Source: Enterococcus hirae ATCC 9790
Lineage (GTDB): Bacteria; Bacillota; Bacilli; Lactobacillales; Enterococcaceae
NCBI RefSeq assembly: GCF_000271405.2
Contig: NC_015845.1
Coordinates: forward strand, 1 to 28,699
DNA: 28,699 bases
Direction: 5' to 3'
Made by a program: the position numbers and the translations under genes. Below are positions 1-8,663 of the stretch, one piece after another. The notes under the pieces were generated by a model that saw nothing but the letters and a program-made list of their open reading frames with translations, was not told where the DNA came from and ran no database searches. How positions within the stretch are numbered: position 1 is the first letter of the stretch; each line of letters opens with the position of its first letter.

Positions 1-1646
1 ACCACCATGTCAGTGCATTCGGTCAAGACGTCGATGCTCGTTTTACGATTAAAGACTATAAAGAAGCAAAAGATGTCAATGGGAACACAGCTTCAGATGG
101 AACAATTGCTTTCAATACAAGTGGACAAGTAGGGGCGTATCAAAATCGGATCAATGAAGCCACGTACACGGTTGAGTTTCTAAAAGCAGGTACAAATGAA
201 CCAATCAGTTTAGATGGATTCTACACCTTTTCTGATATCGATTGGACGCAATATATCACGCTTCATAAAGATATGTTAGACAAAGTGACAGGTGTTCTTG
301 CTGATTCGACTTGTTGGCTTGATCTAACGGAAAACGAAGATGGTTCTAAAACGTTCGCTGAAACTGAAAATCAAGGTAGTGACGACTATGATCTAACAGC
401 TATGTTTACAGTTCTGTTTAAAGACTTATCGAAGTTTGATGTTACTTTTGGTGCTGCGGACACAGTAACTGATTTGCCTGTAGAAACAGATTGGGGTGCT
501 TGGGATTGGTTTGGAAATACGGCGGTAAAACCAGCAAAATCAGAAGACCCTAACCCTACGAAAGCAGTGACTGATAAAGACGAAACAAATGTGGTGAATA
601 ATCATTTAGATACTATGAGTGATACATTTACTTTTAATATCACTCAGAACATTTTAGGTGAGTTACCACAGTTTTATCATACGTCATTTGAAATGAAAGA
701 TGAATTGATTCCTGAATTAGAACGTACGTCTGATGTAAGAATTGTTGATGAAACGGGTAAAGATCGTACGCACTTCTTTACTGACAAATCTAAAGATAAT
801 GTGATCGATGTCGTAGCCACAGAAGAAGCTTTAAAAAACCAAGAGTTTTACGGTCATACCTACACGTTCAGTTTCGATGCAAAAGTTCGTGAAGGTATGA
901 GTCTTGAGAAGTACTATGACAAAGAAGATAATAAGTACCATTTCCCAAATCAAGCAAAAACTATAATTAATGGAAAAGAAAAACCAACCAATGAAACAGA
1001 CACCGATATCGATGAAACACCAGACAATGATCCAGTCAAGAAAATTATTGACTCTGAAGGTAAAGAAGTTGATTTAACTCAAGCTAAACAAGGAGATACT
1101 GTTGAGTTCGTCATTTCGAATCCAGAAGGTGTACCTTATTCTGCGATTGGTCAAAAAGTGACGATTTCCGATGATTTAGAAGACGTTTTACAATTAGAAG
1201 ATAAAACGGTCAAGGTGGAAGTGGCTGATTTAGGTGAAGACGCAGAGTTCAAAGATGTGACCGATCAAGGAACATTGACGACAGATGATAAAACAGGAAA
1301 AGTCAGCTGGTCAGTTGACGGATCACTTTTAGCTGGAAAACAATACCGCTTAACGATTGGTGGTACAGTGAAAGAAAATGTTGATTTCTCAAGCTATGTA
1401 GACGATTCAGGGAATATCACTATTCCTAATGTTGCACACCAAATAATTGGTGAAACAGATAAACCAACGAATGAGGTAAATGTAGTAGTAGAACAAGAAA
1501 AACCACGTATTTTACCACCAACTTCTGTAAAATCAGATAATGGACAAAATATGGTTATCGCTGGTTTTTCAGGCGGTTTGATTGTTTTAGGTTTATCGAG
1601 TGTGGTTTATTTGCGAGGTAAAAAGAAACATGAAATCAATAAATAA
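1..1646 (+). CDS. C-terminal part of wall-anchored adhesin (continues from 28291-28699 across the circle junction)
   Basis: The frame is open from base 1 (codon split, next codon at base 3) to the stop at 1646. Read together with 28291-28699 it gives a 684-residue surface protein, and this segment is about residues 138-684. Visible are two repeated domains ending in FPNQAKTIING (about residue 450) and IPNVAHQIIGE (about 611), each followed by PTNE. This pattern is seen in isopeptide-forming domains of antigen I/II-like adhesins. A sorting signal follows: LPPTS at 1512-1526 (residues 641-645), a hydrophobic stretch and a KKKH tail. LPPTS has Ser where LPXTG has Gly. The sortase gene overlaps its 3' end. 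Likely role (inference): cell-cell contact in mating. It is not recognisably PrgB, although GbpC-like beta-rich sequence is possible around residues 190-320. Confidence 0.8.
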   Translation, partial: HHVSAFGQDVDARFTIKDYKEAKDVNGNTASDGTIAFNTSGQVGAYQNRINEATYTVEFLKAGTNEPISLDGFYTFSDIDWTQYITLHKDMLDKVTGVLADSTCWLDLTENEDGSKTFAETENQGSDDYDLTAMFTVLFKDLSKFDVTFGAADTVTDLPVETDWGAWDWFGNTAVKPAKSEDPNPTKAVTDKDETNVVNNHLDTMSDTFTFNITQNILGELPQFYHTSFEMKDELIPELERTSDVRIVDETGKDRTHFFTDKSKDNVIDVVATEEALKNQEFYGHTYTFSFDAKVREGMSLEKYYDKEDNKYHFPNQAKTIINGKEKPTNETDTDIDETPDNDPVKKIIDSEGKEVDLTQAKQGDTVEFVISNPEGVPYSAIGQKVTISDDLEDVLQLEDKTVKVEVADLGEDAEFKDVTDQGTLTTDDKTGKVSWSVDGSLLAGKQYRLTIGGTVKENVDFSSYVDDSGNITIPNVAHQIIGETDKPTNEVNVVVEQEKPRILPPTSVKSDNGQNMVIAGFSGGLIVLGLSSVVYLRGKKKHEINK

Positions 1647-2352
1647 GAAAAAAATAGGTATTGGAGCAATAAGCATTTTGCTTATTGCTTTTATCTTTAT
1701 AGGCTTTTGTTTGAAGAATAGTAATCAACAAAATTCTACAACTACAAGCGAAACTTCTTTAAAAGATGAATGCACCAAAGCTTCTAAACAATCGAATGTC
1801 GCGTGTGATAGTCAGGTTGATAAAAATACAAAAGGCACAGAAAACAGTGCAAATTCTCAAGGAGATAATCAACTAAATAATGAAGATTTCTCAACAATGG
1901 AGAGACCTACAATTCAAGAAATTAACGAAGCTCAGAAGCATAGCGAAAAAATGAAGGATCAATTTATTGGAGAAATTGAGATCCCGTCGATCAATTTAAA
2001 GTTAAATATTTTAGAAGGAACGACTTATCAAAAAATGTTGTATGGTGCGACAACGTTGTTACCAAATTCGATTATGGGTCGTGGAAATTATGCTCTAGCA
2101 AGCCATAATATGGGCGTTGAAGGGCAAATGTTCACGTCTATTCATAAGTTGCAAAAGGGCGCTGATATCATATTGAGAGATCAAAATGGGGAATCTTATC
2201 GTTATAAAGTGGTTTCAAATGATGTAGTTGACTATAAAAACACTGATAAGTTGAATTTAACTAAAAAGCCAACTGTCACATTAGTTACGTGTCAATCTGT
2301 TCAAACAACGGATAATCGTGTCGTTGTGCAAGCAGAGTTGGTGCAAAGCTAA
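1630..2352 (+). CDS. Class A-like sortase paired with the adhesin
   Basis: This 240-residue membrane-anchored transpeptidase probably fixes the upstream LPPTS protein to peptidoglycan. Residues 10-28 form an N-terminal signal anchor, and residues 29-100 are a Ser/Thr/Asn-rich linker. The sortase barrel follows, with catalytic His159 in ALASHNM, Cys221 in TLVTC and Arg230 in DNRVVV. The TLVTC spacing and the lack of a C-terminal membrane segment suggest class A rather than pilin class C. The ATG at 1630 was chosen over an upstream TTG-type start at 1600 because GAGGT lies 10 bases upstream and the gene then overlaps the adhesin by only 17 bases. Tight coupling to one substrate with a variant motif suggests a dedicated enzyme-substrate pair. 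Confidence 0.88.
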   Translation: MKSINKKKIGIGAISILLIAFIFIGFCLKNSNQQNSTTTSETSLKDECTKASKQSNVACDSQVDKNTKGTENSANSQGDNQLNNEDFSTMERPTIQEINEAQKHSEKMKDQFIGEIEIPSINLKLNILEGTTYQKMLYGATTLLPNSIMGRGNYALASHNMGVEGQMFTSIHKLQKGADIILRDQNGESYRYKVVSNDVVDYKNTDKLNLTKKPTVTLVTCQSVQTTDNRVVVQAELVQS

Positions 2353-2406
2353 AATAGTTAATCATTTTGTTCCGTTAGTAAATTTGATGAATTAAGGTGT
2401 TATCTT

Positions 2407-2967
2407 ATGGAATTAACGTTTCTTGGTGAAGAAATTGGCGTGTCAGAATATTTATATCGGTACGAAGAAATGGTTTTGTATGTGTTGAGAGAAGCAAGCT
2501 TTGCAGATTTAAATTCCGAGTATTCACAGGCATTATTAAAAGCTGAATTGCGTAAGGCAGAAATTGATTGGTATGAATTTTATCAGTTAAATAGACGTGG
2601 ACCCGATTATTCCTATTTACAGGAACAGATTACTAAGTTTGGTGTCAATCGTTTAAGTTTATTTGATCGTAGAGACGAAGAATTGACTGTTGATAATTTT
2701 GTTCATTTTCATATTGAATCGCTGAAATCAGAAAAACTCTTATCAGCTTTGGTATTTTTAGAACAGGACTTGAGTTTTATTGAAGGATATGAGAGGAAAA
2801 AGGCGACTGAATACTTTGAAGAACGAGATCAGTATTTAAAAGGTTATGAGAGTGATCGTATTTCTATTAATAAAACTATGCAACAATTGGGGTATAGGTA
2901 TTTGAGAGATCACTTTTTAATTGATCCATTGATTGATTCTTATAGAAAGAGTCAAATAAAAAGTTAG
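2407..2967 (+). CDS. Hypothetical acidic transfer-region protein
   Basis: This is a 186-residue soluble protein of unknown function. It is rich in Glu, Asp, Tyr and Leu, predicted mostly helical, and has no signal peptide or membrane segment. It has an ATG start with AAGGTG about 10 bases upstream. It lies between the sortase and a membrane-protein gene, all in the same direction, with 54 bases to the sortase and 12 to the next gene. The acidity and position recall the ArdA antirestriction slot of Tn916-like elements, but I see no ArdA motif, so I do not assign that function. Confidence 0.6.
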   Translation: MELTFLGEEIGVSEYLYRYEEMVLYVLREASFADLNSEYSQALLKAELRKAEIDWYEFYQLNRRGPDYSYLQEQITKFGVNRLSLFDRRDEELTVDNFVHFHIESLKSEKLLSALVFLEQDLSFIEGYERKKATEYFEERDQYLKGYESDRISINKTMQQLGYRYLRDHFLIDPLIDSYRKSQIKS

Positions 2968-2979
2968 AGGTGGTAAATT

Positions 2980-3711
2980 TTGAAAGTAGCCATTAGAGAG
3001 AAAATAAGTTCATTTTTTGATTTGATGAAGAACGCGAAGTATTGGCAAATTCAAGGATTAAATATTGTTTACGTGATAAAGTATTTTAGTTTATATGTCT
3101 TAGTTGCAGGGTGTATTTTTTTCTTTGTGTTGTTATTTGAGAATGAAATGAGTACTTACTTTGGCGAAGAAGTTAGTGTGAAATTGGCAGAATTAATTAT
3201 TAACTATCTTTTGATCTGTCAAAGTATAAATTTAATTGTGCTTGGTTTTGGAGTTTATCACTTTTCTTTTGTGAAGTTTTTAAAGGCGTTCTTAATGACA
3301 ATTATTTTAGTTGTATTTTCATACTTAAAAGAGCCATTTGTAAGCAATCCTGATCTTATTTCAACGTACAGCTTTATTTATTCATTATGTTTATGTGGCA
3401 TTGTTTATTGCTGTAGTGACATAATTATTTTAGTTTTTTGGGAAAAATTAAGAAAACAGATTCGTGTTGAAATTGAGATTGGTAAAGAGGATTTTCACTA
3501 TTTAGAAGAACCTTTTACTGTTGAAATACCTGAGCAATGGGTCTCTTTCTTAGAAGTTCCAAGATTTAGTATCAATTATTGGAACTATAAGATGATTGGT
3601 AACTTAGATTTCTATGAAATGGATATAAAGCTAAAGTATTCTTTAGCTGGTGTCACGTTGCCTAAAAAGTCTTATCTACTGATGAACAGTCAACAGATGG
3701 TTTATAAATGA
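2980..3711 (+). CDS. Hypothetical membrane protein of the transfer operon
   Basis: This 243-residue protein has a TTG start preceded by AGAGGTGG at 2966-2973. Four hydrophobic helices are visible, at about residues 28-52, 68-90, 98-115 and 126-153. A hydrophilic C-terminal half of about 90 residues follows. The stop overlaps the start of the next gene (ATGA at 3708-3711), which implies translational coupling. No family was recognised. By position it is an accessory membrane component of the mating channel or of surface exclusion, but that is inference. Confidence 0.6.
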   Translation: MKVAIREKISSFFDLMKNAKYWQIQGLNIVYVIKYFSLYVLVAGCIFFFVLLFENEMSTYFGEEVSVKLAELIINYLLICQSINLIVLGFGVYHFSFVKFLKAFLMTIILVVFSYLKEPFVSNPDLISTYSFIYSLCLCGIVYCCSDIIILVFWEKLRKQIRVEIEIGKEDFHYLEEPFTVEIPEQWVSFLEVPRFSINYWNYKMIGNLDFYEMDIKLKYSLAGVTLPKKSYLLMNSQQMVYK

Positions 3712-4094
3712 TCAAAATAGAATTTAGCCGACCTTTACACCGTATTCTTCATGATGAATATGGTTTTTTAGCATTCCCTAGTAGCCCCGGTGAAAAGGAG
3801 AGAAAAGAATACGAACGAGTATGTAAGTTGCTGAATCGAACGGATTTACCTTTTAAACCCTATGTTCCGGTGATGTATGAAAGACGATTATCAAATGTAA
3901 CTAGTTTAATGATTGAAGGAGAAGTCAAATACACAGATACAGGAATATCTTTGGGTTACCGATATGATTTTTACAAAACTCGCTATATTTTAGGAAGCTC
4001 CCCGCAAGAAGTAAAGGTTTATTGCAGAGAAGCAACTAGAAAAGAATTATTGCAAGCTCTCAAAGATTTTAAATTTTTAAAGAAAGGAGAATAG
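3708..4094 (+). CDS. Hypothetical transfer-operon protein
   Basis: A 128-residue soluble protein, start ATG overlapping the upstream stop by four bases. It is basic and rich in Tyr and Arg, with no signal peptide or membrane segment. The middle part (about residues 60-100) looks beta-rich. No motif was recognised. It is likely co-translated with the membrane protein before it and may be its cytoplasmic partner. Confidence 0.55.
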   Translation: MIKIEFSRPLHRILHDEYGFLAFPSSPGEKERKEYERVCKLLNRTDLPFKPYVPVMYERRLSNVTSLMIEGEVKYTDTGISLGYRYDFYKTRYILGSSPQEVKVYCREATRKELLQALKDFKFLKKGE

Positions 4095-4099
4095 ACGTA

Positions 4100-4324
4100 T
4101 TGGATTGTGAAGAAGAAAAGCTGAAATCGAAGTATTTCTCAAAAAAATTAAGAAAATTACGTTTAGAGCATGGTTTTGTCATAGAAGAAGTAGCGTTGTT
4201 ACTTGGTGTATCTGGTAATACTATTCGCAATTATGAAACGAATAATGGAAAGCCTTCGATTGATCGTTTAATAAAGTTAGCAAATGTTTTTAATGTTTCT
4301 CTGGATTATTTTTTTACAGAATAA
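4100..4324 (+). CDS. Small XRE-family helix-turn-helix protein
   Basis: A 74-residue protein that is almost entirely one Cro/CI-type HTH domain. Residues 15-72 contain KLRKLRLEHGF, then VALLLGVSGNTIRNYETN and the closing LIKLANVFNVSLDYFF, the standard XRE layout. The start is TTG, preceded by AAAGGAG, and no ATG fits. It sits inside the transfer block five bases after the previous gene and 44 bases before tcpC, so it may fine-tune operon expression. No operator could be assigned. Confidence 0.75.
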   Translation: MDCEEEKLKSKYFSKKLRKLRLEHGFVIEEVALLLGVSGNTIRNYETNNGKPSIDRLIKLANVFNVSLDYFFTE

Positions 4325-4368
4325 TAGATTTTTTTTAGAAAATTAGTGATCACTGAAAGGAGTCAGTA

Positions 4369-5382
4369 ATGAGATTTATCAAAATCAAAAAGAAGCAAAA
4401 GCAAGAAGTCCTTAAAGAGAAAAAAGAAGTAAGCCCTAAAACCGCTAGAATGATCTTTTTAGCGGTTTTAGCTTGTTTGGTCATAACTGCCCCAATGGGA
4501 TTTTTAATGGGTAGGAGCGCAAATGTGAAGGCTCTTAGTAATCAAAAAGAGTTAAAGCAGTTAGAAAATTCGATTGATAATCGTACCGATCAATTAAATC
4601 CTTTTTTGGCAGAACAATTTATGGATGATTTTGTAAAAACGTATATGAATAAATCGGACAATGAAGATGAATTTGATCAACGTCAAGAGAAATTAAGTCA
4701 GTATATGGTAGACAATCTACCAACTGAAGAATTTACAAATGTGAAGCAAGAATTGCTTGATTATCGTTTATACGATTTTGAACAGGAATCTTCGTCTTAT
4801 ATTGCTAAGTATACAGTGAAATATAAAGTGTCTTATCCAGTAGAAAAAGAACGTACAGTTAAGAAAAAATCTGGAAAAAAAGAAACTGAAGAAAAAGAAA
4901 AGTATACAGAAACGGAAACTAAAGAAGAAACAGTATTGTTGAATATTCCTTTTGTACAAAAAGAAGGAAAGTCAAAAGTGATTGCTTTACCTTATTATTC
5001 TGCTATTGGTGATCTCAATTTAGAGGGTGTCGAGGGATTCAATCGTAATACAGATCACTTAACGAAAGTTTCGGAAAAAGACAGCGGAAAAGTAATGGAT
5101 TTTGTTAAAGAATTCTATGAGGTTTACACTTCTGGAGATTTAAAACAAGCAACGTATATGATGGATTCTCCACAAGTGATGGAAGGGGAATTTGAGATCA
5201 CAGACTCAAGTCCTGAAATTTATCAAGACGGTAAAACGTACGTGGTTTATGACACGATCAATTTAAGAGAAAAAGGAACAAAAAATGAACATAAGGAACA
5301 AGTTGTAATCAAGATTGAAGAAAAAGATGGAAACTTTTATGTTCAAGAATTTAATCATGATTTTGGAGGAGAAAACGAATGA
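4369..5382 (+). CDS. TcpC-like (VirB8-type) conjugative transfer protein
   Basis: This 337-residue bitopic membrane protein has a basic cytosolic N terminus (residues 1-27), one membrane helix (about 28-50) and a large extracellular part. The last 100 residues (KVMDFVKEFYEVYTSGDL onward) have the NTF2-like look of TcpC/Orf13 family proteins, which form a channel scaffold as VirB8 does. A Lys/Glu-rich insert at about residues 160-190 is low complexity. AAAGGAG precedes the ATG. The stop overlaps the next start (ATGA at 5379-5382). Gene order C-D-E-VirB4-VirB6-hydrolase matches the tcp locus of clostridial pCW3 and Tn916 orf13-17 in function, though not in exact order. Confidence 0.8.
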   Translation: MRFIKIKKKQKQEVLKEKKEVSPKTARMIFLAVLACLVITAPMGFLMGRSANVKALSNQKELKQLENSIDNRTDQLNPFLAEQFMDDFVKTYMNKSDNEDEFDQRQEKLSQYMVDNLPTEEFTNVKQELLDYRLYDFEQESSSYIAKYTVKYKVSYPVEKERTVKKKSGKKETEEKEKYTETETKEETVLLNIPFVQKEGKSKVIALPYYSAIGDLNLEGVEGFNRNTDHLTKVSEKDSGKVMDFVKEFYEVYTSGDLKQATYMMDSPQVMEGEFEITDSSPEIYQDGKTYVVYDTINLREKGTKNEHKEQVVIKIEEKDGNFYVQEFNHDFGGENE

Positions 5383-5696
5383 AAATCACGAAAAATTTAA
5401 AAACAAAAATCTTATCTGGAGTAATGGCAAGTCCATTGCTAACTAGTGTGTCAGTTTTTGCTGAAGAACAAGCTGATCCTAGTGCAAAGAGTTTTACAGA
5501 CTATGTATTATCGGATTGGGTTTCGCCTTTCTTTGCTCTGGTAGTTGCGTTTCTTGTTATTAAGTTATTTATAGATCAAAACTGGGTCAAAGGTGCTTTA
5601 CTGCTTGTTGGTGGAGCGATCGTTTATTTCTTGATTAAAGACCCACAAGCTTTTTTAGATACGTTAAGTACTATTCCAGAAAAATTTGGATTTTAG
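5379..5696 (+). CDS. TcpD-family small membrane protein
   Basis: This 105-residue protein has a likely signal peptide (basic start, hydrophobic core, VFA then EE at about residue 28) and two hydrophobic helices at about residues 48-64 and 70-86. Size, topology and place between TcpC and TcpE match the TcpD family of Gram-positive transfer systems, a small inner-membrane component in the position of VirB2/VirB3-like proteins. GGAGG lies just before its ATG inside the end of tcpC. Confidence 0.7.
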   Translation: MKITKNLKTKILSGVMASPLLTSVSVFAEEQADPSAKSFTDYVLSDWVSPFFALVVAFLVIKLFIDQNWVKGALLLVGGAIVYFLIKDPQAFLDTLSTIPEKFGF

Positions 5697-5705
5697 GTGA
5701 AAAAT

Positions 5706-6140
5706 ATGAGGGAAGAAAAACAACCAATAAAACAAGTTTTTGATTATAAGGAGCCTTTTCAGGCTCCTTATATGGTTAGGGAAATTACGAAGAAATTACG
5801 TTTGAGAAATGCCATTTCAGGTCAGACTATTTTTGTTTTTGGTTTTACAGCCTTGTTATGTCTTGTCCTTTTTTATCCCTTTTTAGGATTCAATCAATTT
5901 TATATGATGTTGAGTATAGCGATTCCTTATGGAATGGTTGAATTGTTTAATCGTGTTGAGCCTGATGGAAAGAAAGTCCATGTTTTTTTACTCGATTACC
6001 TACGTTTTGTAATGATTTATCAAATAGGGAAAAAAGTGATCCAACAAACGGATTTAATCAAAATCAGAGAGACAAAGATGATCTATAAGAAAGAAAAAAT
6101 AAAAGAGTTAAGTGTTAAAGACTCCAGAAAGGGGAAATAA
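5706..6140 (+). CDS. TcpE/PrgI-like conjugation protein
   Basis: This 144-residue protein begins with a soluble segment (KQPIKQVFDYKEPFQAPYM), followed by two close membrane helices at about residues 43-62 and 66-84 and a basic C terminus. This is the layout of TcpE/Tn916 Orf17 and PrgI-type proteins that partner VirB4. I chose the ATG at 5706 (AGGTG eight bases upstream) over a GTG at 5697 that lacks a proper ribosome site. A perfect 11-bp hairpin lies inside codons 14-23 (5745-5772). Confidence 0.72.
   Translation: MREEKQPIKQVFDYKEPFQAPYMVREITKKLRLRNAISGQTIFVFGFTALLCLVLFYPFLGFNQFYMMLSIAIPYGMVELFNRVEPDGKKVHVFLLDYLRFVMIYQIGKKVIQQTDLIKIRETKMIYKKEKIKELSVKDSRKGK
5745..5772 (+). other. Perfect 11-bp hairpin inside the start of the tcpE-like gene
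   Basis: Bases 5745-5755 pair fully with 5762-5772 around a six-base loop, with core AAGGAGCC/GGCTCCTT. There is no U tract, so it is not a standard terminator. It could be a processing, stability or translation-control site, and its arms also carry an AAGGAG ribosome-site-like sequence. Confidence 0.6.
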
Positions 6141-6141
6141 G

Positions 6142-8652
6142 ATGGTTTTAAGTATTCCAGTAGCTAAAATATATAAAAATTTCTTGGTAACAAAAGATAA
6201 TGAAGTTTGGGCATATTATAAAGTACCACTCATTTCGATCACAGGGCAAAATAGAGAGAAACAAGAGAAGCATAAAGAGGTTTTAAATCAATTTTTTCAG
6301 GGTCTAAAAAGGTACAAAGATATTGATATTTCTTTGGAGCCTGTTTCTTTTGATTTAGAGCGAAGAATGGAAGAACTAAGTAAAGATTTTTCTTCTAAAT
6401 ACAGTGATTTATCTAAAAATATTAGTGAACGGACGGTACAGATTTTAGAACGTGAATTAGGTTTATTAACAAATGAGCGTTTGATTGTAGGTGTGAAGCT
6501 AAGTGAAGTTTTTTCTTCTGAGACTTTAAAGGAAAAATCGCTGGAATTGATGGATCAAGTTGTTTCACGTACGTTGTCTTTATTTCACTATCAGTTAGAA
6601 GTGGATCAAGCATTTTTTGAACGATTTGGTATGTTAGAGGAAATGTTATTCCAACGTTTTGGAGCAGTGCAAGGTGTACGTTTAAGTGAGCAAGAATTAA
6701 TTCACCACGTTCATTATCCCTTTGTACGAGGGTTAAAAAGTGCCTTATCACATGAGCCTTTAAATTTTAATGATACCTATTCATTGACGGATACAATTAT
6801 CAATCCACATGATAATCAAGGCATTTTAGAGTTAGTAACAAGAGAAGGAAAAAGTTATATTGCTATTTTACCAATTCATAAGTTCATGAAAAATATGCGA
6901 TTCAATCATGTAATCGAGCGTGTTCAGGAGTTGCCGTTTCCTGTAGAGTTTCAATTTAAAGGGCGATTTGTTCCGCTAAAAGGAACAAATGGCTTGCAGG
7001 GAAAATCGAATCGTGCAAATAAACGATTAAAGAATTTTGCCAGAGAGTCCCAGCAAACGGGAGATTCTGAAGGCAAAAAAGGTCGTTTCAATCGGTATAT
7101 TTTAATGGATTTAGATGAAAAGATTGAAGAACGTATCCCCATTATCAAATGGCAAGCTGCGTTTGTTGTATTTGGTTCTAGTGTAAAGCAATGTCGCAAA
7201 CGTTCTGCCCAGTTGATTGATTATTGTGAGGCTTTGAAGGTAGAAGTCGTAAACGGACTAGCGGATCAAGATAAATTATTTCACTACTTTTTAGCTGGGC
7301 AAAAATCAAGCTTATTCAAAAGCTGGGTACATTATACGACTGCTGAAGGAATTGCAGAAATGATGGTCGGAACAAATAATCGGATTGGAGACCAAGTGGG
7401 ATTTCCGATTGGTCGAGTGTCTACGATGAGTAATGTTGCTGGTTTAAAGCCTGAACAGATCGCTCGAGCCTGTAGAAAAGTTGTGATGTTTAATCCAAGA
7501 CTAGCAAACCAAGCAGATATTGCTGGTAAAGCTTCTAGTTCGCCCCATATTGCGATTACAGGTCCAACTGGTGGCGGTAAATCATTTTTAGCGAAGTTGA
7601 TATTCTTTTATTGTAGCTTGCTGAAAGGGAAGGGATTATATATTGATCCGAAGTCGGAATACAAAGAATGGCTGATAAAAGTTGAACAAGACCCTTATTA
7701 TCAAAAAAATTATCCCTTGTTTGTTTCGTATATTCGTTCGTTTAACTTTGTTACTTTGAATCCTGATAACCATGAAAATCATGGTGTGCTTGATCCAATG
7801 AATTATTTGAGTGGTGCAAATGTTCAAGATACGTTAGAAACTATTTTTGAGCAGATTTATGATTTTACAGATCGTGAAGACGCTCGGACAGATATGTTGC
7901 GAGGAATTAAGCAAATAGTTGCGGATAAGTCAGAAGGCAAACAAGTTGGTTTAATGAGCGTACTTGACTATATGCTTAATTGTGAGAACCAAGAGACGAA
8001 AAAGTCAGGTCGTGCAATTTATGAACGTGTCGAAGGTTCGATTTTGGAATTAGCATTTTCGCGTGGTGAAAGTGAAGGTCTGAATCTTAACTCTAAAATA
8101 ACTATTTTAGAGGTTGCGGGGTTAGATATGCCAACTGCAAAGGAAAATCCTAGAAATTATACCTCTAGTCAGCGTAAGTCGGTGGCATTGATGATGTGTT
8201 TAGGGAAGTTCTGTGAACAATTTGGTAGTAACCGGTCTGAAAATACGTTTGTTTTGTTTGATGAAGCTTGGATTTTTAGTAGTTCAGAAGGTGGTCGTAA
8301 AATTATTAAATCCATGCGAAGAATCGGACGTTCTTATAATAATATGATGGTACTAATTACACAAATGATACAGGACACCAAAACTGAAGATGATTCAGGT
8401 AACTTTGGACGTATCTTTGCTTTTGATAATCCAGATGAGCGTGAGGATATCTTACGTCATATGGGGTTAGAGGTTACAGATATGAATATTGATTGGTTGA
8501 AAAAAACACCGCAATACCATTGCCTTTATTTAGATATTTATGGAAGAGTGAATCGAATGTTGGTTTATTGTCCGTTTGAAGAAGTATTGGAAAGCTTAAA
8601 AACTGTCAATAAAAATGCTAGTGGTAGCGCAGAAGAAATGTTTATTTCTTAG
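6142..8652 (+). CDS. VirB4-family ATPase of the transfer channel
   Basis: This 836-residue ATPase powers substrate or channel assembly at the inner face of the membrane. Walker A is GPTGGGKS at about residues 474-481. Walker B is FVLFDEAWIF at about 703-712, followed by ITQMIQD, a sensor-like segment. The N-terminal 450 residues match the VirB4/TraE/Tn916 Orf16 domain. Length is normal (Tn916 Orf16 is about 815). The ATG at 6142 was chosen over an in-frame start at 6112 because AAAGGGG lies at 6128-6134. It starts one base after the TcpE stop. Confidence 0.93.
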   Translation: MVLSIPVAKIYKNFLVTKDNEVWAYYKVPLISITGQNREKQEKHKEVLNQFFQGLKRYKDIDISLEPVSFDLERRMEELSKDFSSKYSDLSKNISERTVQILERELGLLTNERLIVGVKLSEVFSSETLKEKSLELMDQVVSRTLSLFHYQLEVDQAFFERFGMLEEMLFQRFGAVQGVRLSEQELIHHVHYPFVRGLKSALSHEPLNFNDTYSLTDTIINPHDNQGILELVTREGKSYIAILPIHKFMKNMRFNHVIERVQELPFPVEFQFKGRFVPLKGTNGLQGKSNRANKRLKNFARESQQTGDSEGKKGRFNRYILMDLDEKIEERIPIIKWQAAFVVFGSSVKQCRKRSAQLIDYCEALKVEVVNGLADQDKLFHYFLAGQKSSLFKSWVHYTTAEGIAEMMVGTNNRIGDQVGFPIGRVSTMSNVAGLKPEQIARACRKVVMFNPRLANQADIAGKASSSPHIAITGPTGGGKSFLAKLIFFYCSLLKGKGLYIDPKSEYKEWLIKVEQDPYYQKNYPLFVSYIRSFNFVTLNPDNHENHGVLDPMNYLSGANVQDTLETIFEQIYDFTDREDARTDMLRGIKQIVADKSEGKQVGLMSVLDYMLNCENQETKKSGRAIYERVEGSILELAFSRGESEGLNLNSKITILEVAGLDMPTAKENPRNYTSSQRKSVALMMCLGKFCEQFGSNRSENTFVLFDEAWIFSSSEGGRKIIKSMRRIGRSYNNMMVLITQMIQDTKTEDDSGNFGRIFAFDNPDEREDILRHMGLEVTDMNIDWLKKTPQYHCLYLDIYGRVNRMLVYCPFEEVLESLKTVNKNASGSAEEMFIS

Positions 8653-8663
8653 GAGGTTTGTGA

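Noticed and set aside
2407..2967. ArdA antirestriction protein
   Set aside because: Acidity and position fit, but no ArdA sequence pattern is visible.
6422..6751. 109-codon minus-strand frame inside the VirB4 gene
   Set aside because: It is a shadow of a strongly conserved plus-strand gene.
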